Assembly: GCA_029881015.1 (NCBI GenBank)
Contig: JAOUNK010000029.1
Location: forward strand, 1 to 16,850
Origin: Gammaproteobacteria bacterium
Lineage (GTDB): Bacteria > Pseudomonadota > Gammaproteobacteria > Steroidobacterales > Woeseiaceae
DNA length: 16,850 bases
Reading direction: 5' to 3'
Part shown: positions 13,402 to 16,850 of the stretch, piece after piece
How positions within the stretch are numbered: position 1 is the stretch's first letter
Layout: every line of letters begins with the position of its first letter
Position numbers and translations under genes: made by a program
Notes under the pieces: generated by a model
Databases searched by the model: none
Told to the model about the DNA's origin: nothing
What the model saw: the letters and a program-made list of their open reading frames with translations, nothing else

Positions 13402-14769
13402 TTGGGCCTATCCACCATCATCCTCGCAGCCGGCCAGGGCACGCGCATGCGCTCGGACCTGCCAAAAGTGCTGCAGCCGCTGGCCGGACGCCCGTTGCTG
13501 GGCCACGTCCTCGACTGCGCCGCGGCCCTGTCGGCGGACGACGTCTGCGTGGTTTACGGGCATGGCGGTGATGCGGTCAAGAACGCATTCCCCGACGAAT
13601 CGCTGCGCTGGGTGCTGCAGGCCGAGCAACTCGGCACCGGTCATGCGCTGCAACAGGCGATACCGGACACGCCGGACAGCAACCGGGTACTGGTGCTTTT
13701 CGGAGACGTGCCGCTGCTGACCCCCGCGACCTGCCAACGCCTTCTCGACGAGACCCCGGCTGGGGACATCGCGGTTCTCACCGTGGATATGGAGGATCCG
13801 ACGGGCTACGGCCGCATCATTCGCGAGGGCAGCAAGGTCAGCTGCATCGTCGAGGAAAAAGATGCCGGGCCGGAAGAAAAGGCCGTGCAAGAGATCAACA
13901 CGGGTGTCCTCGTGGGTCCGGCTGACAAATTCAGGCACTGGCTGGCGGATCTTGGCAACGACAACGCACAGGGCGAGTATTATCTGACCGACGTGATCGC
14001 CATGGCCGTCAATGACGGTGTGGCCGTTCATGGGGTGAAGGCTGACAACTGGACAGAGGTGATGGGCATTAACGACAAGAAACAACTGGCGGAGGCCGAA
14101 AGAGCACTCCAGGCACGGCTGGTCGATGAGCTCATGGCGCAGGGCGTTGGCTTTGCCGACCCGGCCCGCGTCGACATCCGCGGCTCATTGCGGTGTGGCA
14201 AGGATGTCTTCATCGATATCAACGCGGTCTTCGAAGGCGATGTCGAACTCGGCGACGGTGTGAAGATCGAATCGAACAATCTCGTTCGCGACAGCAAGCT
14301 CGGCGCGGGAGCTCTCGTTCACTCGAACTGCCACATCGAAGGCGCGACCACGGGCACTAACTGCGAAATCGGGCCGTTTGCTCGACTGCGGCCAGGCGCC
14401 GAGTTGGCGAACGACGTAAAGATCGGTAACTTCGTCGAGGTCAAGAAGAGCACCATCGCCGATGGCAGCAAGGTGAATCACCTGACCTACATCGGTGACG
14501 CGGAGATCGGCAAGAACGTGAACGTTGGTGCGGGAACGATTACCTGCAACTACGACGGCGTCAACAAGCACAAGACGGTTATTGGTGACCGCGCATCCAT
14601 CGGCTCTAACGTCAACCTCGTTGCCCCGGTAAGCGTCGGCAGCGGCGCGACGATCGGCGCGGGTTCGACCATATCGAAGCACGCGCCGGCAGACGAACTG
14701 ACAGTCGCGCGCAGCAAACAGATAACGATTCCAGGATGGAAGAGACCGACCAAGAAGGAAACAAGATAG
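13402..14769 (+). CDS. glmU: Bifunctional GlcNAc-1-P uridyltransferase / GlcN-1-P acetyltransferase GlmU
   Basis: GlmU acetylates glucosamine-1-phosphate with acetyl-CoA and then couples it to UTP, giving UDP-GlcNAc for peptidoglycan and LPS. The N-terminal nucleotidyltransferase domain shows LAAGQGTRMRSDLPKV (9-24), 'QAEQLGTGHA' and the metal-binding GDVPLL (Asp102). The C-terminal left-handed beta-helix carries hexapeptide repeats and 'FARLRPGAEL', with the acetyltransferase His360 in 'NHLTYIGDAEIG'. I choose the TTG at 13402: it has AAGGAG (13387-13392) at a spacing of nine and gives 455 residues (E. coli 456) starting MGLSTIILAAG. An in-frame ATG at 13369 and longer starts add residues unlike the family. 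The stop abuts the glmS ATG. Confidence 0.95.
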   Translation: MGLSTIILAAGQGTRMRSDLPKVLQPLAGRPLLGHVLDCAAALSADDVCVVYGHGGDAVKNAFPDESLRWVLQAEQLGTGHALQQAIPDTPDSNRVLVLFGDVPLLTPATCQRLLDETPAGDIAVLTVDMEDPTGYGRIIREGSKVSCIVEEKDAGPEEKAVQEINTGVLVGPADKFRHWLADLGNDNAQGEYYLTDVIAMAVNDGVAVHGVKADNWTEVMGINDKKQLAEAERALQARLVDELMAQGVGFADPARVDIRGSLRCGKDVFIDINAVFEGDVELGDGVKIESNNLVRDSKLGAGALVHSNCHIEGATTGTNCEIGPFARLRPGAELANDVKIGNFVEVKKSTIADGSKVNHLTYIGDAEIGKNVNVGAGTITCNYDGVNKHKTVIGDRASIGSNVNLVAPVSVGSGATIGAGSTISKHAPADELTVARSKQITIPGWKRPTKKETR

Positions 14770-16602
14770 ATGTGTGGAATTGTCGGTGCGGTCGCCGAGA
14801 AAGACATTGTCCCGATACTTATCGAAGGCCTGCGACGCCTGGAATACCGTGGCTATGATTCAGCGGGTGTGGCGGTGCTTCGCGATGACGGCTCGATCGG
14901 TCTCAGCCGCACGGTAGGCAAGGTCGCCGAGCTCGATGCGAAGCTCAAGAAGACCCCGCTGCTCGGAAACACAGGGGTTGCGCACACGCGGTGGGCGACG
15001 CATGGAGGCGTGACGGAGGCCAATGCGCATCCGCATCTGTCTGGCGGTCGTGTTGCCGTCATTCACAACGGCATCATCGAGAACTTCCAGCCGATCAAGG
15101 ACGAAATGCTGGCAAAGGGCTATGTCTTTGAGTCCGAGACCGATACCGAGGTTGCCGCGCACCTGGTGCACGACTACCTGAAGCAGGGGCTCGACCTGGT
15201 GGAAGCGGTCGGCAAGGCGGTGGAGCGCTTCGAAGGCGCTTACGCGCTGCTGGTCATCGATGCCGAAGACCCCGACCGGATCGTCGTGAGCCGCGTCGCG
15301 AGTCCGCTGGTCATTGGTCTGGGTGACGGCGAGAACTTCGTCGCGAGCGGCGTACCCGCCTTGCTGCCGGTTACGCAACGATTCATCTACCTGGAGCAGG
15401 GCGATCTCGCCGAGATTCGCCGAGACGGTGTGCGCATCGTCGACTCGGCGGGTAAGGAGGTCACGCGCGAGGTTCATGAAACCGAGTGGGACAGCGCGTC
15501 GGCTGAAAAGGCGCCGTACGAGCATTTCATGCTGAAAGAGATCTTCGACCAGCCAAGCGCGCTGGCGGATACGCTCTACGGACGTGTTGCAAACCAACGC
15601 GTCATTCCCGAGTCGCTTGGGGAAAAGGCAAACGAGTTACTCGGGCGCGTCGAGAATATTCATATCGTCGCCTGCGGCACGAGCTATAACGCGGGCTGTG
15701 TCGGCAAGTACTGGATCGAGGCGATAGCAGGCGTGCCGACGCACGTGGAGATCGCGAGCGAGTATCGCTATCGGAAGGTCTTCGTACCGAAAAACTCGCT
15801 GTTCGTTACCTTGTCGCAGTCGGGCGAGACAGCGGATACGCTGGAAGCGCTGCGCATGGCAAAAAGGCTTGGCTACATTGGCACGCTAACGATCTGCAAC
15901 AGCGCGCACAGCTCGATGGTGCGCGAGTCGGACCTCGTCATGATGACGCAAGCCGGGCCGGAGATCGGTGTCGCGAGTACCAAGGCATTTACGACACAGT
16001 TGCTTTCCATTCTGCTGGTCACCCTGATGATGGCGAAGCACCGTGGCATGTCTGTCGACAAAGAGAAGGATTTCGTCGCCAACCTTACACACGCGGCCGC
16101 TGCATCGGATTCGACGCTCAAGATGAGCGACGAACTCAAGGAGCTGGCAAAAGACTTTGCGGACAAGCAACACACGTTGTTCCTCGGGCGCGGGCCGATG
16201 TGGCCGATCGCCATGGAAGGTGCGCTGAAGCTGAAGGAGATTTCCTACATTCACGCCGAGGCTTATGCGGCGGGCGAGCTCAAGCACGGACCGCTGGCGC
16301 TGATCGATGAGGAAATGCCGGTTGTCGTCGTCGCGCCGAACAATGAATTGCTGGATAAGCTGAAATCCAACATGCAGGTTGTACGAGCACGGGGCGGCCA
16401 GCTGTATGTATTCGCCGATGCGGATACGGGTATTGAAAGCGAAGAAGGCATGAAAGTCATCAAGATGCCGCATGCCGACAGGCTGATCGCGCCGATTGTC
16501 TATACGGTGCCATTGCAGCTACTGGCCTATCACGTTGCGGTGCTAAGGGGCACGGATGTGGACCAGCCGCGCAACCTGGCAAAGAGCGTCACGGTCGAGT
16601 AA
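14770..16602 (+). CDS. glmS: Glutamine--fructose-6-phosphate aminotransferase GlmS
   Basis: GlmS makes glucosamine-6-phosphate from fructose-6-phosphate and glutamine, the first step of the hexosamine route that GlmU completes. At 610 residues (E. coli 609) it has the N-terminal glutaminase domain with catalytic Cys2 (MCGIVGAV), 'HTRWATHGGV' and 'SETDTE', then two SIS sugar-binding domains with 'CGTSYNAG', 'SQSGETADT' and 'EVGVASTKAFTTQ'-like 'EIGVASTKAF'. The C-terminus 'DVDQPRNLAKSVTVE' is the conserved tail with the active-site lysine. It starts directly after the glmU stop (TAGATG) with AAGGA about ten bases upstream, so the two are co-transcribed and coupled. No glmS ribozyme is possible at this junction, because there is no leader. 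Confidence 0.98.
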   Translation: MCGIVGAVAEKDIVPILIEGLRRLEYRGYDSAGVAVLRDDGSIGLSRTVGKVAELDAKLKKTPLLGNTGVAHTRWATHGGVTEANAHPHLSGGRVAVIHNGIIENFQPIKDEMLAKGYVFESETDTEVAAHLVHDYLKQGLDLVEAVGKAVERFEGAYALLVIDAEDPDRIVVSRVASPLVIGLGDGENFVASGVPALLPVTQRFIYLEQGDLAEIRRDGVRIVDSAGKEVTREVHETEWDSASAEKAPYEHFMLKEIFDQPSALADTLYGRVANQRVIPESLGEKANELLGRVENIHIVACGTSYNAGCVGKYWIEAIAGVPTHVEIASEYRYRKVFVPKNSLFVTLSQSGETADTLEALRMAKRLGYIGTLTICNSAHSSMVRESDLVMMTQAGPEIGVASTKAFTTQLLSILLVTLMMAKHRGMSVDKEKDFVANLTHAAAASDSTLKMSDELKELAKDFADKQHTLFLGRGPMWPIAMEGALKLKEISYIHAEAYAAGELKHGPLALIDEEMPVVVVAPNNELLDKLKSNMQVVRARGGQLYVFADADTGIESEEGMKVIKMPHADRLIAPIVYTVPLQLLAYHVAVLRGTDVDQPRNLAKSVTVE

Positions 16603-16850
16603 GCGCCGCAGCGTCTACATGGTTGTTGGTCCCGGGTAATAAACAATTGAAGGATGAATAAAGAGTTGAAACTTCCCGACATGCCTGGGAATAAAGGCTT
16701 CAAGAAACCATGGTTGTGAAATGCCCAGGGGCTTATTGGGTTCAGGAATAGCCGCACGTCCTGAGTGGCAGCTTTTTCCAAGAGCGGCCGCCTGAACGTC
16801 TTGTTTGGGGAAATTGAAAACTTCCGAAATCGGCCATGAGCAGCCATTGG
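16603..16850. other. Region downstream of glmS without a supported gene
   Basis: These 248 bases are visibly more AT-rich than the coding regions. An open frame on the minus strand (16847-16530) enters glmS antisense and reads the frequently mis-annotated 'STVTLFARLRGWSTS' from the glmS 3' end, so it is not a gene. A CCTGGG (16685-16690)/CCCAGG (16723-16728) inverted repeat has a long 32-base loop. I see no other gene or RNA. Confidence 0.6.
16742..16777 (+). terminator. Possible intrinsic terminator downstream of glmS
   Basis: TCAGGA (16742-16747) and TCCTGA (16759-16764) are perfect complements around an 11-base loop, and a run of five T follows at 16773-16777. The eight-base gap between stem and T-run and the distance of about 140 bases from the glmS stop make this weak. 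Confidence 0.25.

Noticed and set aside
16530..16847. Minus-strand frame reading STVTLFARLRGWSTS
   Set aside because: It is antisense to the conserved glmS C-terminus (DVDQPRNLAKSVTVE), a frequent source of spurious gene calls.

Overview
The window is a GC-rich stretch of a bacterial chromosome, most likely from an uncultured or little-studied gammaproteobacterium. The evidence is the gene order rsmG-parA-parB ... atpIBEFHAGDC ... glmU-glmS, which is the conserved arrangement near the replication origin in this class, and the close match of the ATP synthase subunits to the gammaproteobacterial type (for example the b-subunit N-terminus and the 'DNIYRYT' beta subunit). I cannot name the genus. 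No rRNA, tRNA, CRISPR array or prophage was seen.

Layout. 1-420 (-) is the 5' part of an unrecognised membrane protein, running off the left edge. 489-2758 (+) is rsmG-parA-parB: 16S rRNA methylation plus chromosome partitioning. 2753-3595 is a compact REP/RAYT unit: a single-gene tyrosine (HUH) transposase on the minus strand flanked by 55-bp inverted repeats, each made of two copies of a GGTGTCAGTCACC repeat. 3594-4757 (-) is an EAL-domain protein with a receiver-like N-terminal half that appears degenerate. 4758-5045 is a divergent intergenic region with a very good sigma70 promoter for the ATP synthase operon. 5046-12022 (+) is the complete operon atpI-atpB-atpE-atpF-atpH-atpA-atpG-atpD-atpC. 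12132-13300 holds two unrecognised envelope genes (an exported beta-rich protein and a lipoprotein) that converge and overlap by 16 bp. 13402-16602 (+) is glmU-glmS, making UDP-GlcNAc for peptidoglycan and LPS. 16603-16850 has no gene that I can support.

How the genes fit together. Most of the window is housekeeping: chromosome segregation, the proton-driven F1Fo ATP synthase, and amino-sugar synthesis. The accessory content is inserted at gene-order breakpoints: the RAYT unit and EAL gene between parB and atpI, and the two envelope genes between atpC and glmU.

The points most worth a second look are: (i) the RAYT unit, whose outer repeats form 10-bp-stem hairpins at the stop codons of both convergent neighbours; (ii) the REC-like/EAL protein with altered key residues; (iii) a dyad overlapping the -35 box and spacer of the atp promoter; (iv) a TTG start for glmU; and (v) a possible Shine-Dalgarno-masking pairing before atpE. 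I see no convincing new multi-gene defence or biosynthetic system.
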